DNA of 64,000 nucleotides from Gari tellinella (lineage: Eukaryota > Mollusca > Bivalvia > Cardiida > Psammobiidae), in NCBI GenBank assembly GCA_922989275.2, contig OV277856.1, positions 81,797,038 through 81,861,037 on the forward strand. Reading direction: 5' to 3'. The notes under the pieces are model-generated. The model was not told the origin of the DNA. It saw nothing but the letters and a program-made list of their open reading frames with translations, and did no database searches. The position numbers and the translations under genes are program-made. Below, piece after piece: positions 19,547 through 30,870 of the stretch; position 1 is the first letter of the stretch; every line of letters starts with the position of its first letter.

Positions 19547-21148
19547 CAGGGTTGGCCGGTAAAAACCGGGGCGGTTAAAACCACCCGGTTTTAACCGGTT
19601 AAAACCGCCCCGGTCAATACTCCCTGAAGTGGTCAATACTGGTCAATACCGGTCAATACTCTTTTTTTGTTAAAATAAAGCTCTTAAAGCTTTAAAAGGG
19701 TTTAATTATAGTGTAATTATGTATTACAGATACACAGGAAGCTATTTCAAGTGTATATAGGGGGTATAGAAAGCACAAAGTGGATTTTTCAAATCTGAAA
19801 GACCACCCTGGTCGATTGAACTGACCATATTTATCGATTGAACTGACCGCTTGTGGTCGATTGAAATGACCACTTGCGATGGATTGAATCGACCTATCTG
19901 TTTGATTGAAAAGACCACCCTGGCCAATTGAACCAGGTGTATGGCGATTCCTGAAGTATTTCTTGACTTCTACAACTTGCTTTATCCCCTGGTCAGGAGT
20001 AGTAAACTGTCCGAGCAGATTCAGCCAGTGTGCAGGGCAACCATAAACTGTCAGGCTGGGGTTGTCCTCTTTTAGGTTCTGCTTCATCACAGATATCTTA
20101 TCACATTATCTGTGACTACACTGATGACCTTGCAGCCATACTTCTCAGCAGAGGAGTAAAACAAAGAGTCAGTGTATTATGAATACCCCTGTCAGTGTAT
20201 AATCACCCTGTTTCAAGACATTTGATTGGTCACAATCAGATCTATGACACTCCCACTGCAGTGACATTGGGCAACCTAACACATTATTATCTGTTTTGAC
20301 AGCAATTTACAGGTGTTGCAAACTTGCAAATACTTGATTTTCCCATGATTGTAAATAATAGTAGACATCAAAGAATCTTCAACATTTAATTGTTGATTGA
20401 CTATGGGTAAATGACCTTAATTAATGGTTAATTAATTACTGTAATATATTCCCAATATGGTCGATACTGGTCAATTGAAGTTTTGATTGGTCAGTTAAGT
20501 TTTTTAATGGTCAGTTGAGATGTAAGTGAACAGTTGATTGAAGTGAAGTATTTAGTGGTTGATTGATGTAAGGCTAGCCTTTTGGTGACTAAACTCCCAA
20601 ACTGACCCTAGGTGGTCAATACTGGTCGATTTGCAAATGACAAGGCCGGTCATTTCAATCAACCACATTGTAAACCAAGTTTTATCAAATATTTACAAAA
20701 TGTAATTCAAATTCAATCTTTAGATTAACTCATTGATATGATCATTATTCCCAGTATGCTAATCCGATGACAATGTATGAATAAGATAGGCAAGGTACTA
20801 GTACTTTATTTTATAAGTAGTCTGATTGAATTGACCACCTCAAATGGCCACCCGGTAAAAGACCACTTGTGGTCATTAAAGAAAAAATTTGAAAGACAAC
20901 ATCAAATTATCATACTGTTATTTAAAAAAGATCCTTAACAGTACAGTTTGTATGTACTGTATATATTAAACAACAATTTAATTATTTACACTGCTAGGGG
21001 TATGATACATTGGTTTGTTCGAAGTGGTCATTTCAATTGACCAGTAATGACCGGTATTGACCACTAATGACCAGTATTGACCGGTTAAAACCAGTATTGA
21101 CCGCCCGGGTGGTCAATACTCTTATTGACCGGTCGATTGCCAACCCTG
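19547..21148 (-). mobile_element. hAT element with 8-bp target duplication
   Basis: Both sides carry CCAGGGAC (19539-19546 and 21149-21156), an exact 8-bp target-site duplication. Terminal inverted repeats are CAGGGTTGGC. Both subterminal regions, and stretches inside, are packed with GGTCAATACTGG, GGTCGATTGAA and TTAACCGG motifs in both orientations, which are probable transposase-binding repeats. Length 1602 bp. The only coding remnant is the fragment at 19932-20170, so it is a non-autonomous, internally rearranged copy. Confidence 0.88.
19932..20170 (-). pseudogene. hAT transposase fragment (DUF659-type region), frameshifted
   Basis: Minus strand. The piece YSSAEKYGCKVISVVTDN is followed, after a one-base frameshift near 20109, by SVMKQNLKEDNPSLTVYGC and PAHWLNLLGQ, then IKQVVEVKKYFRNRHTPG. 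The order (TDN, YGC.AHWLNLLG, VV.V.KYFRN.H.PG) matches the central region of BED-finger hAT transposases. The reading frame then runs into the motif arrays. Zinc finger and dimerisation domains are absent, so no function is expected. Confidence 0.72.
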
Positions 21149-21402
21149 CCAGGGACTGTACCCGGCCGACCACTTTATCCTGAAACCGATACCGTGATAC
21201 CGCATATACAGGAAAAGGGCTAAGTAACTCCCGCTCAGGTCTTCTTTTAAACACACTCGTGGGGACCTCCTTGGCCCATACTGTAGTGGTCTAGTCACTG
21301 TGACTAACATCACTAAGCTCCTCACCCCTATGAGTTCAATCCCAATCAGGTCGTTCGGAATTTTCATGTGGGGAAGCCTTCCAGCTGGCTTGCGGAAGGT
21401 CA

Positions 21403-21560
21403 GTGGTTCGGGAACTGGTCATTTCATACCCTCGCCTTTTCGTACCCTATTTTTTTGGTCATTTCGTACCCACATTTTTGGTCATTTCGTACCCTTTCAA
21501 ATTCACTAGTCATTTCGTACCCATATTTTTGGTTATTTCGTACCCTCGAAAAAAAATCGT
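21403..21560 (+). repeat. GGTCATTTCGTACCC minisatellite
   Basis: Six or seven imperfect units of GGTCATTTCGTACCC with spacers of 4-15 bp. ORFs in this stretch are repeat translation, not genes. Confidence 0.6.
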
Positions 21561-21659
21561 TTTATTACATATATTTCATAATTTTTACGCAAAATTTAAT
21601 AAGATATAATTATGTTAGATCGGGTAATCTGTCTGCTCAGAAATGAAAAAAAAAATCTT

Positions 21660-22195
21660 ATTCTGCTGGTTTCATAATTATTTGAACAGTTATCAAATCC
21701 AGTATTAACTTCGAATCCATATGTACATTTAATACAAGCTATAGTGAAGACACGTACGTTAACTTAAGTGATGTAGTTAGCAACAACAATCCTGTTTAAA
21801 ATACAGTGCTCCATCTCTAAAACAACCATACGAAGCTCCTGTTCTTTGGTATCAAGACTTATACACATTTGAAAGATTATTAGGATTATTGAACAATGGT
21901 AACATCTTAGACGAGTCGTTTGTTAACCAGCTCTGTTATAGTAGTGTCATAAGGTTTGAGGTACCAGCACGGAATGTTGCAGAGTGTGCCAGTTTGTGCA
22001 CAATGACTGAGGACTGCAATAGCGTGATTGCAGTACGGAACATAACCAATGCATGATTTGGTCTTACGATCTACAGTGCATGTCTAGGACATGCTTCTAC
22101 CCTTCAAGGTGCACAATTATACGGACAAGAGGAACTAGGGGATACACCCAACAGGAGACACAAATTGTGGGCGTTGTTTGGAGTGAGTCGTTATC
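21660..22195. other. Stretch without recognised gene
   Basis: Nothing identifiable. The segment around 21935-22130 is slightly richer in GC and exon-like in base composition, but no convincing splice-bounded frame or domain was found. Confidence 0.3.
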
Positions 22196-22208
22196 GGAGG
22201 GAACTTTG

Positions 22209-22273
22209 CAAACAGATTGATTCCAGATCAGACGCCGCGTAACGCGGCGTCTAATCTTTAATCAAGCTGTTTG
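22209..22273 (+). repeat. CAAACAG...CTGTTTG hairpin module (family C-like element)
   Basis: AGATCAGACGCCGCGTAACG and the complementary half form the apex. The context to the right (GCAGATGACAATTTTAAGC, then GCAGACGAC) matches family C elements, but the ends are unclear. Confidence 0.55.
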
Positions 22274-22500
22274 TCACTCATTATTAAGTTTTTTTATGTC
22301 AAAATGTCCATTATGTAACTTTGAGAAAAACAGCAGATGACAATTTTAAGCAGACGACATTGCATCCAGACAATGGTGTGTGTCAGTCATGAACCAAAAC
22401 GTAATTCGACAAGCTATATAGCGAACAATGATTCTAACCAACAAAGACTAAACATGTCCTTTATCTGCGTTATTTACCCACAAGTCAATACAATTGGACT

Positions 22501-22505
<5 letters not shown>

Positions 22506-22537
<32 letters not shown>
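22506..22537 (+). repeat. Poly(A) homopolymer (~32 bp)
   Basis: Uninterrupted A run next to the tRNA-like sequence; on the minus strand this is a T tract downstream of the tRNA-like gene. Confidence 0.9.
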
Positions 22538-22539
<2 letters not shown>

Positions 22540-22551
22540 AAATTTTTTTTT

Positions 22552-22620
22552 GATTCGAATGAGACTCGAACCTATGACCTTTTGATTGTTAGTCAACCAC
22601 ACTACCGACTGAGCTATCAG
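22552..22620 (-). repeat. tRNA-like sequence (AAC anticodon loop), degenerate
   Basis: Minus strand: A box TAGCTCAGTCGG, anticodon loop CTAACAA with four paired bases, B box GGTTCGAGTC, then a run of T after a short spacer, as a pol III terminator. The acceptor stem halves do not pair and the T stem has a mismatch. It is therefore more likely a tRNA-derived SINE head or pseudo-tRNA than a working tRNA-Val. Confidence 0.5.
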
Positions 22621-23077
22621 CACTTAGTTAGAATAGTGGTACATGTATGAGCTGGGTGCTGGGATCCTAACACCTTTTATTCATATGCTAATCTAGGACC
22701 AGTGGCGATACGGAGTACAAAACGACTGATGTACGTTTTATAATTTTCATTAAAATTAATTCAGATAGCACAGCTAGTATAAGATTGAATGAAGAATTAA
22801 TTATTATGATATATTTCCACGTAACCATGTGAATTTAAAAGCTTTTTGTATTACTTTCAGAATTTATTTTAACTTGCTGAATGTTAGAAATGTTTTATTT
22901 AAGATGTCATAAATTTCCCTTCTGCCAATTTCATTGAAAAGTGCAATACTTGCGTTCTTTGAATAGATTCCCGTAAGGGTAATCACTGACGCCTTTGGTG
23001 TCATTTGTATTTGTATGGTCTTGCACCGACGGGGTGAATTAGACTGTGCGTTTGCTGCTCTTTTACAAGAGTAGCAA

Positions 23078-23183
23078 TCGAGTGCCTGACTATGTCTGTA
23101 AGTCACTCGGCTTCTTTGAGTGCTCGGCTATGTCTGTAAGTCACTCTTTGAGTGCTTGGTTATACCTGTAAGTCACTCAGTTT
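23078..23183 (+). repeat. Short tandem repeat (GTAAGTCACTC units)
   Basis: Three units of about 35-45 bp, each with GAGTGC.TGGCTAT.TCTGTAAGTCACTC-like content. Confidence 0.5.
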
Positions 23184-23389
23184 TTTTGCTTTGCACCATT
23201 CCTTTAAGGGGATAGTGCATCAATGGATAGAAGTCCGACATATGGTCGTCGGATTCTTCCACTTCCAACTAGTACATTCCCAAAATGGTCTGCTTTATTT
23301 CTGCGTTCGATTCTCAAAGCTTGCTTAAATCAAACATACATACTTCTTTTAAAGCTTTAGTTTTGAAATACATGTATGTTTCTTCTGAG

Positions 23390-23564
23390 TAATAATAAAA
23401 CGTCTCTAATATGACCACTTAATTATGTTAATTATTACGGTTTTACAATAGTTTGATTGCTTAAAGCAAGGTGACAGTAAAACGAGGAGCTTTCTTAAAC
23501 TGTCACCTGTCTTTAAACACTCAATTAGCCTTCTTTTAGTGGTCGTAATAGAGAGGTTTTACTA
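23390..23564 (+). mobile_element. Degenerate family P MITE with central hairpin
   Basis: Left AAAACGTCTCTAATATGACC, centre GCTTAAAGCAAGGTGACAG with the complementary GTCACCTGTCTTTAA, right AGTGGTCGTAATAGAGAGG. Termini have lost CAGT. Confidence 0.6.
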
Positions 23565-23910
23565 TTTATAGCAATAGAGTTGTGTTCGATTACAGTGGAA
23601 CCTTTAAATCCCGAACACCTATATTATACTTCAAATAAACATTAACTGGCGAGATGCTTTCCGTTGGCGCACACATTGAGTGTAACCTGTCACGAATTCG
23701 CCTATAACATCCAGATGCCCGTTGCGTGTTATTCCCCCTCCCCACCCCTACCCACCACCTTTCACGAAAACGTAACACAAACGCATAGTATTAGAATTTT
23801 CTTCTGACCTGTCGGAGTTATTTTTAGATTGGAACATTCTAAAACTTTAAAAGGGATGAGTTTTCTCTACATCCAGTTAGAGATACGGATAGCTGTAATT
23901 TTTGTGCGTA

Positions 23911-23947
23911 ATGTCACGGAGTAATTAGAGCTCTAATTACTCCGTGG
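23911..23947. repeat. Isolated near-perfect 36-bp palindrome
   Basis: CACGGAGTAATTAGAGCTC followed by its complement up to CTCCGTGG. No loop and no recognised element ends around it. Confidence 0.6.
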
Positions 23948-24003
23948 CAATATACAGTAGAGGATACATAATTCTTTTCCGTTTAAACGCAATGCACTAA
24001 GTA

Positions 24004-24186
24004 ATAGATACACAACGGGTTTCGCCTTAAAAGTGTAGGGTATTGAATCGTAATAAGACTGTTTTGCAAGGACGGCAACAAATTGTCCGAGGCGAAGCCG
24101 AGGACATATTTGTTGTTCGTCCGAGCGAAACAGTCTTATTACGATTCATACCCTACACTTTTAAGGCGAAACCCGTCGTGTATCTG
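24004..24186. repeat. Long foldback hairpin (~75-bp arms)
   Basis: Arms AGATACACAACGGGTTTCGC ... TAATAAGACTGTTT pair with the complementary right arm; the apex GAGGCGAAGCCGAGGAC pairs further and ACAAATTGTCC/GGACATATTTGT continue inward. Almost the whole 180 bp can fold. No terminal CAG or TTAA features were seen. Confidence 0.75.
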
Positions 24187-24968
24187 ACTTATACGTAGAT
24201 TTTAATAAATATCTTACACCTAGTCAATAATGCTTGCGGTCAATGTAATATAGCAAATTAATATATCTATTTCTAAACTATTAAATTCACGTAAACCAAC
24301 TATTATTTTCATTGGTCCTTTTTATACTTTGCACGAGCATTCCGTGCAGCCTGTGTGCTGGGTCATGCCGTAAAATATACTACTACGTATTTATTTATCT
24401 GCGCTCAGAATGAGTATTCAGCTAGTATAAGGTAAGCGCTGTATTTAACAATTTAGATGACATCTTTGTTTAAGCATTTAGTTTTAAGGTCAATAAATAT
24501 TTTATCAGTTTAGCCCGATATAATTCCTTTTCCGCTCCTTATAACCAAACCAAGGACCAGATATTTTTCTCCTGAACAGGCACACTATTAAATAGCGTTG
24601 TTTACTCTTGCACTGTCATATTGTCGTCTGCTTTGAAATTGAAATGCACTTATTTTCCAACGCAAAGTTTCGGGATTTGATTGCACGAATAAAGTGTCTA
24701 TCAGTTTGGATCCTGTTTAAACGCTGAGTTACTGTGTGTTTGATATTGATCCAAATTATTTGCGAAAGTTCGTTATCCCTTATCGTGCTGAATTGCCGTC
24801 TGCATCAAACTTATCGTCTGCGGAGAATCTCAAAATCTTTCTTATACTTTCCAAATTGAATCAAAAATGAAAATCAGTGCCAAACATTTGGATCCAGATC
24901 ACATGCCGCGTAACATGGCGTCTTCTATGGATCTAAACTGTTTCCAAATGTTAGACAAGCGGTACTCA

Positions 24969-25215
24969 CAGTGGAAAAACGTTATTCTTTCCCAATTAAC
25001 GCGTTTGACGCTTAAACTATATTTTCCATTGCAAACATTTTGGAACCAGATCAGACGCCGGGTAACCCGGCGTCTGATCAGGATCCAAATTGTGTGCCAC
25101 TCAGATGAAAATAGATGATGAAAAATGTAAAAAAAGTTATTATTTTCTACATTTTGTATTTTGCGTTTGCGTTTCGTTTGCGTTTAAACGGGAAAGAATT
25201 ATGTTTTCTCCACTG
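24969..25215 (+). mobile_element. TA-type MITE, family M
   Basis: Left end CAGTGGAAAAACGTTATTC, right end complement of CAGTGGAGAAAACATAATTC followed by TA. Central hairpin 25032-25096 with CCAGATCAGACGCCGGGTAA and complement. 247 bp, nearly the length of the copy at 16034-16278. Confidence 0.75.
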
Positions 25216-25309
25216 TAGCATAACAAGGGTTACCTCGTCAATTCCCGGGCAATGCAAAAGTTAAACCGATGACTGCATGCTCACCACGTGCACCACGCCC
25301 GTAAAAAGT

Positions 25310-25400
25310 ATCCGGTAACAGAAAGTAAAACTGTCCGGTAACAGAAAAAAAGTGTCCGGTATCAGACGTAAGAGGACACTTTTTGAATAGCTTTGCGGGG
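25310..25400 (+). repeat. GTCCGGTAACAGAAA motif repeat
   Basis: Three spaced copies of TCCGGTAACAGA or TCCGGTATCAGA, followed by AGGACACTTTTT which is complementary to AAAAAGTGTCC; a short dispersed-motif element. Confidence 0.45.
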
Positions 25401-25888
25401 GGGTATCTGCGTATAAACTGGGGAAAATTACTTTTAGAAAGGTTAACTATGGTTTTAATCTGAGTAGCAAACAGGGGTGCCTGGTTTAAATTTTCATTTT
25501 CGTTTTGCTTGATATTGAAATTCCTATAATGCGGCGTCTGATCAGAGTCTACACTGTTTGCCTATTTCCCTTTTGTAGGATGGAGTAAATACAAGAATGA
25601 GGAGAAGGCGTTATTCTTTCCAAATAAACGCGTTAAAGCTATTATTTCCATCGGAAACAATTCATATCTTGCAGTCAACAATGAGTGGTCGTTAAGTACT
25701 TTGTTGTTGATTAAAACAAAGTTAAGGCTAAAAGATCATTCAAATATCTTTATTACATGAGATAGAAATACTTAGTATCCCTGTCCCACATAGAAGCTAC
25801 TTTTAGCGTATTTAATTTATTCCTCCGCTGAACAAAATAGTTCCTATGTAAACAGTTTTAAACATGCGCCATAAGATATAATGTCTAC

Positions 25889-26010
25889 ATATTAGCAGAT
25901 GGTAGCTTAAACCAGGATGAAAGTAAAGCAGAAATCGCCTTAAGGCGCCTTCTGTATTACTTTCAACCTGCTTTAAGTGGTCCTTTATTTTCATTACTAG
26001 AAATAGGCAA
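25889..26010 (+). mobile_element. H-family MITE core without ends
   Basis: TTAGCAGATGGTAGCTTAAA, hairpin CGCCTTAAGGCG, CCTGCTTTAAG, then AAATAGGCAATTGGGTAAAG. GGCTGCCAT ends absent. Confidence 0.5.
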
Positions 26011-26289
26011 TTGGGTAAAGGGGTATAGATGCTTAAAGTTGAACCTATACATACCTACACATTTTTATGAACACTTTGTTGTATTTGCATATTAAAAGGA
26101 TACATTGCCAGTAGGTAGTTCTGTAATAGCGGAAACACTTTTTGGGACAACTGTATGCATGTATCATAGCCAATAATGCAGACGCAGGTGAAACACACAA
26201 CATTCTATAAGTGAAATTGGCAGATGCAAAAAGACATTTGCCCTCATCTCTTTTAGACTTTTTCTTCCACTTGAATTACAGAAGCAAAA

Positions 26290-26643
26290 AACAACAACTA
26301 TACCGTTAGCTAACGCTATGGAAAAACGATGGAAAATATCTAAAAAACTAAGATTCGGTGACGATTCTTGAGACGTTCTTTGGACTGATCATATTCTAGA
26401 CTCCTGCAAACCGGATGTCTTTGAAAAGCTAACAGTCATGTATTTTCAGTCTCAAAGGGCTCTTGTTCTATTTCCTCTCTAATCATTTAATGAATACGAA
26501 TACGCCGCGCAACCACCTGCATTTAGAACTTGTATTCGTATTCGTATTTTAATGTCAAAAGCCAAATAATGCCACAAATTTGCTTTTATTTGAGTATTTT
26601 ATTTTATTTTGACAAGAACACCATCCGGTTGCGAGTCCCTTTA
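26290..26643 (+). mobile_element. Fragment related to the 55010-55545 element
   Basis: ATTCGGTGACGATTCTTGAG and AATTTGCTTTTATTTGAG recur in inverse orientation at 55060-55150, and CACCATCCGGTTGCGAGTC matches its terminal repeat. Confidence 0.5.
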
Positions 26644-27250
26644 AAGCAGATTGAAAGAAAATCAGAATACTCCTTAAGGAGAAATAGAGATCCGTTGTAT
26701 AAAGGCAAACTTAAAACAGTTTGCCAGATTACACAACACATCTCTAGCATCAGTTAAAAAAGTTCTAGAAATTTAGCCATATTTGGTCTTTCATAATAGT
26801 ATCTATTCAAGTATTTCTTTTTAGCTCTAAATAACATGGGCATTTTATAATAAAATGATATTAATCTTCAATATCATTATTTACAGAATCAATACAATAT
26901 CTTTCAGCTCGTGGAATTCTATTCCTACCATTCCAGTTTGAATATGTAGAGTATGCGCTTACAATCTAATTTTGGTAATAAAATGTCTCATTTCATACGA
27001 CAAGTAGCTTTCATAGCCAAACGTAATTTTGATACTGTTATGCAAATTTAAAACTTCGCTGTTAGCTTTATCTGCATAGCAGCTTTGATAGATGCTTGTT
27101 GTCGCCACACATATTTAAACCCTAAATTGTTTTAACAGTTGACAACCAGTATATGTACGGCCTGCTATACATTCTTCATAACAAAGCTTTTATACAGTCT
27201 TCAATATAACAATATCATTTTCCAATGGTTTAAACCAGTATTTGAGAATA

Positions 27251-27607
27251 CAGCGCTACCTCCCTACAACGGCCATCCCAATAACGACTCCCTCCTTACA
27301 ACGACCATTGCCACAGTTCCCCAAACAAGACAATTATGTCTAACGCTTTTACTGCTTTAATATCGTCTGCTTAAAGCTGTCGTCTGCTGTTTTTCTCAAA
27401 GTTACATATTGGACAGTTTGACAGGAAAAACTTAATGACGAATGACAAACAGTTTGAATCCAGATCAGACGCCGCGTCACGCGGCGTCTGATCTGGATTC
27501 AAGCTGTTTGCAAATGTAAGCCAATTTTCTCCCCTACAACAACTCCCTCCGAAAAACGCACACATTTTTTGTCTCCCATTGGGTGTCGTTGTAGAGAAGG
27601 AACGCTG
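27251..27607 (+). mobile_element. TA-type MITE, family S (CAGCGCTCCCTC ends), 357 bp
   Basis: TA flanks at 27249-27250 and 27608-27609. Ends CAGCGCTACCTCCCTACAAC and, reverse complemented, CAGCGTTCCTTCTCTACAAC. Inside are ATCGTCTGCTTAAAGC and GTCGTCTGCTG, then the hairpin 27446-27510 (CAAACAGTTTGAATCC, AGATCAGACGCCGCGT and complement). Same length as the copy at 42688-43044. Confidence 0.8.
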
Positions 27608-28033
27608 TACTCACATAACTTTGGATATACAAAGGATACCTACCCAGTTCCTCATACATGTATACGCCAACTGTAGCAGGTGTTGTTCAAACATTCAATA
27701 TAGATTTACAAAACTTCACATGAACTCGTTCGATTTCTTTTGACTTACTATACCCTCAAATTTCAGAAGAATCTTTGTCCATCAGACTTTTTCAAAACTC
27801 ATTGTTGTTAAAGATTACTAAAAAAGGACAACAATTATTATAAGTAGATATATAAGAGCACTCTGATCTGGGTCTACATTGTATGAAAATTTTAACAGGT
27901 CCATGGTGTTGAAAGAGTTAAACGTGTCATCAATGTGTGTAAGGTTAATTGTCTTTTGGAAGTACCAACAAGAACACTTCTTTGTCATATCCGCAGACAT
28001 AACTCTTCGAAAAAAATATTATGTGAATGAAAG

Positions 28034-28246
28034 ATAACCCTTCCATCGCCGGATTCGCCTAAAGTCGAATTTGCAAACAGTTTTGATCCTGATCAGACGC
28101 CGCGTTACGCGGCGTCTGATCAGGATCAAGACTGTTTGACACTCGTTTCGATATTTCTTATGTCAAACTTTCTTAAATCTAACTTTGAAATGATATTGCA
28201 GACAACAATATTGAAGCAGACGACACAATAACGGTGTAGGGGTAAA
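28034..28246 (+). mobile_element. Family C MITE (degenerate TTAA ends)
   Basis: Left TAACCCTTCCATCGCC, right GCAGACGACACAATAACGG then GGGGTAAAA. Hairpin 28074-28138 is almost perfect (CAAACAGTTTTGATCCTGAT and complement). Confidence 0.65.
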
Positions 28247-28524
28247 AATCTCAAAAATAATTTGGCGCCGTAAGCGTTAATCGTCAGAACGTGTATTGCA
28301 TTTCTCTCCTCTTGTTCAATATTGTATTTTTTGACAAATTATTGTTATCTTCAAATAATTAAAGAATTATGCAACTCATTTTTTGACCTGAAATGTACTA
28401 TAGTAAAGGAAGATTAAAATGATGATCTGCAATTACCTCAAAGTTATAGACAATGGATTCACAAACAATTATCTTCAGCTTCAAATGTCCTTACAGTAAC
28501 ACATTCCTGTCAATGCAGTAACAA

Positions 28525-28740
28525 TTAACTCGTTCAACACCATTGCCCTCTTTAAAAATAGACTCATTGCATTTGCAAACAGTGTAGACCCAGATCAGAG
28601 GGCTCCTACAGGAGCCCTCTGATCTGGGTCTACACTGTTTGATAAATAAGACAAGTATGTATAACTATCCAGAATTTCAAGTACACTGATTCACGTTTTG
28701 GTAACTAAAAGATCCCAAAAGAATCATAATAAGTTAATAA
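28525..28740 (+). mobile_element. Family T1 MITE with perfect AGGGCTCC hairpin
   Basis: TTAA then CTCGTTCAACACC on the left; the hairpin 28576-28641 is CAAACAGTGTAGACCCAGAT with a perfect complement and apex CTCCTACAGGAG. The right end is less certain (TTAA near 28733). Confidence 0.6.
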
Positions 28741-29364
28741 CCAACACGAGCTACTTAGTTTTGAAATAATTAAGCAAAAATGTGTCTACATTCATAATGC
28801 CCATGTCTGCATGCGTGAGCAGTCAAATTATTTTGCAAAAAGGTGTTATTAAACATCAACAATTAGTAGCAATTTCTATTACAAAAAGACACTGCCAATA
28901 ACGGTGCGTGTCCTTTCTATAGCAAGAATAGCAGAAAACACCATGTTGTGAAAACCAAATTATCAGGGAAACTGTAATTCTGTAATATTGTATATTTTAG
29001 TAATTAAAATACAATACGAATGCCTGCATTTTTCTTTTAATATAATGAATTAATTAATCACTGGACTTTGATTCTTTGAATCAATGTGAACAACTGTAAT
29101 GCCCTCAGATAACGATACCATGTCCTTTTAATAACAAACTGAACCATTATTGAACGGATTGTTACGAGAAGTTATCGTCGAGTTTCACTTCATAGGGTTC
29201 CAATAGAGACACACACCATCGGGTTTCAGATGCTCAAAACTACATACACCAGAAATATTATGTACACATAGAACAAAATTAACATTAAATTTGATATCAT
29301 TCACATATGTGTTATCTAAAAGAAGCAATTTTACAATTTTTTCTTGCAACGATGTACCATTTAA

Positions 29365-29579
29365 CAGAGCTGCCATAAGTTGATCATAAAAATCCTAAGA
29401 TTTCAAATTTTCAATTTTTCAGACGCAATTTTACTAATAGTACCTTTATCCCATAGCCTGTTTCTTGTTTTGAAGACACATGACTGCTTAAAACAGGTTG
29501 AAAGTAAAGCAGAATGCACTTTCATCCTGTTTTAAGCTACGATCTGCAAGGATAAAAATCCGGAGAAATGGCAGCATTG
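29365..29579 (-). mobile_element. H-family MITE, inverted
   Basis: CAGAGCTGCCATAAGTTGATC left, GAGAAATGGCAGC right; the hairpin has lost part of its apex (GTAAAGCAGAATGCACTTTC then CCTGTTTTAAGC). Confidence 0.65.
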
Positions 29580-30768
29580 CCATTAATATCAAATACATGT
29601 ATTTCTTCAGGGGCTGATGAAATCCACATGTGCTTTTTGGAGGTCATTTTGCAATATTGCAACCTTCTTCCCAACCTTATCTAAAGACCATTGCAGATAA
29701 AATCAAAGCGCTGAAAGCGCTAAAGGCCTAGGGACTGGCATGATTAATGAACTAAAGAAATTGTAGTGATGATATTGAAACAAAACATCATTTTTTAAAT
29801 CAATTTCTATTAAGAAAATCACAATAGTATGCCAAGCAGTTGTTCTCAGTACCCGGATGCCGATAGAGAGGTGGGACGACTTTCAAAGTGACCCTGATCA
29901 GAAAAATGGTTTGTATATCTATTAGCTGGGACGACTTTCAAAGAGACCCTGATCAGAAAAATGGTTTGTATATCTATTAGCCATCTGAAGGCTGGACGAA
30001 ATAAAGAAAATATGGACGCTTTAGAAATTATCCGTCGAATGAAGACTGTAGAGGCATTTTCACAACTCGGGATTCAGTTCAGGAAATGAAATTTGGTTAG
30101 TTTTTGTTAGCATTGATAGAATGCATTACTTGTAGTTGTTGTAAGGGTGTGAAATGCACGTGTATCGAATGAGCATCTATCCATGTGTAGTGGCGAAAGT
30201 GAAAGTACTTAAGGAGACTTCGATAGTATACACATATGGCAGGGGTAACATGACATGACAACACTCGTTGTGCGGTGTTTGGTTAAATACTAATCATTTT
30301 TATAAATATTTCATCGACTCTGCGTGTAAATTTGCATATGTAAAACAATTGAACGTGTTTTGTGTTACTGTACTTCAAATATGAGCTTATTTTTAGATTC
30401 TTACATGCCCTGTGCAATAGATTAGATCTATATTGTATTGCATTTGTTTTGAACTGATCCCATGAGAGATGGTAATTGTTAAGCATGTCGAGTTTGGGGA
30501 GTTACTAATATTAGTCCTGTGTTTTAATTCCAGGATGAGCACCAGCACTGAGGAGGCTCACACATATATAGCCAAGGCATGAACGAAAGAAAATACCGTA
30601 TTTACCCTAACAGTTCGGACACAAAAAAATAATTATATTTTTTGCTGTCCGAATTCATTATAAATTATTTCAATTCTTTTTAGGTGGTGTCCGAAGACAT
30701 AATAATCTGTAACATGTATATTCTAAACGAAAAATTGTTTCCCCTCACACATGTTTTCTAAGACCAAC

Positions 30769-30870
30769 ATGGCGGCCGCGGTACATCAAAACGAAAGTAC
30801 GGAAATTCTTATGCATTCCGATACCGCTGAAAGTTTTATTAAGCTGGCAGTTAAAAGAAGTGACAACTAA
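30769..30870 (+). CDS. Small ORF (33 aa), unknown, conserved in both tandem units
   Basis: ATG in good context (CCAACATGG) opens MAAAVHQNESTEILMHSDTA and continues AESFIKLAVKRSDN to a TAA. The unit 2 counterpart (36425-36526) differs only by a synonymous Leu codon here. It lies about 0.5 kb upstream of the transposase relic. No domain recognised; it could be a leader exon or chance. Confidence 0.2.
   Translation: MAAAVHQNESTEILMHSDTAESFIKLAVKRSDN

Noticed and set aside
22552..22620. Functional tRNA-Val gene
   Set aside because: Pol III boxes and anticodon loop are good, but acceptor-stem halves do not pair and the T stem has a mismatch.
22864..23106. 80-aa minus-strand ORF beginning MTYRHSQALDCYSCK
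   Set aside because: Somewhat protein-like, but no domain recognised, part overlaps the GTAAGTCACTC tandem repeat, and no convincing splice borders were found.
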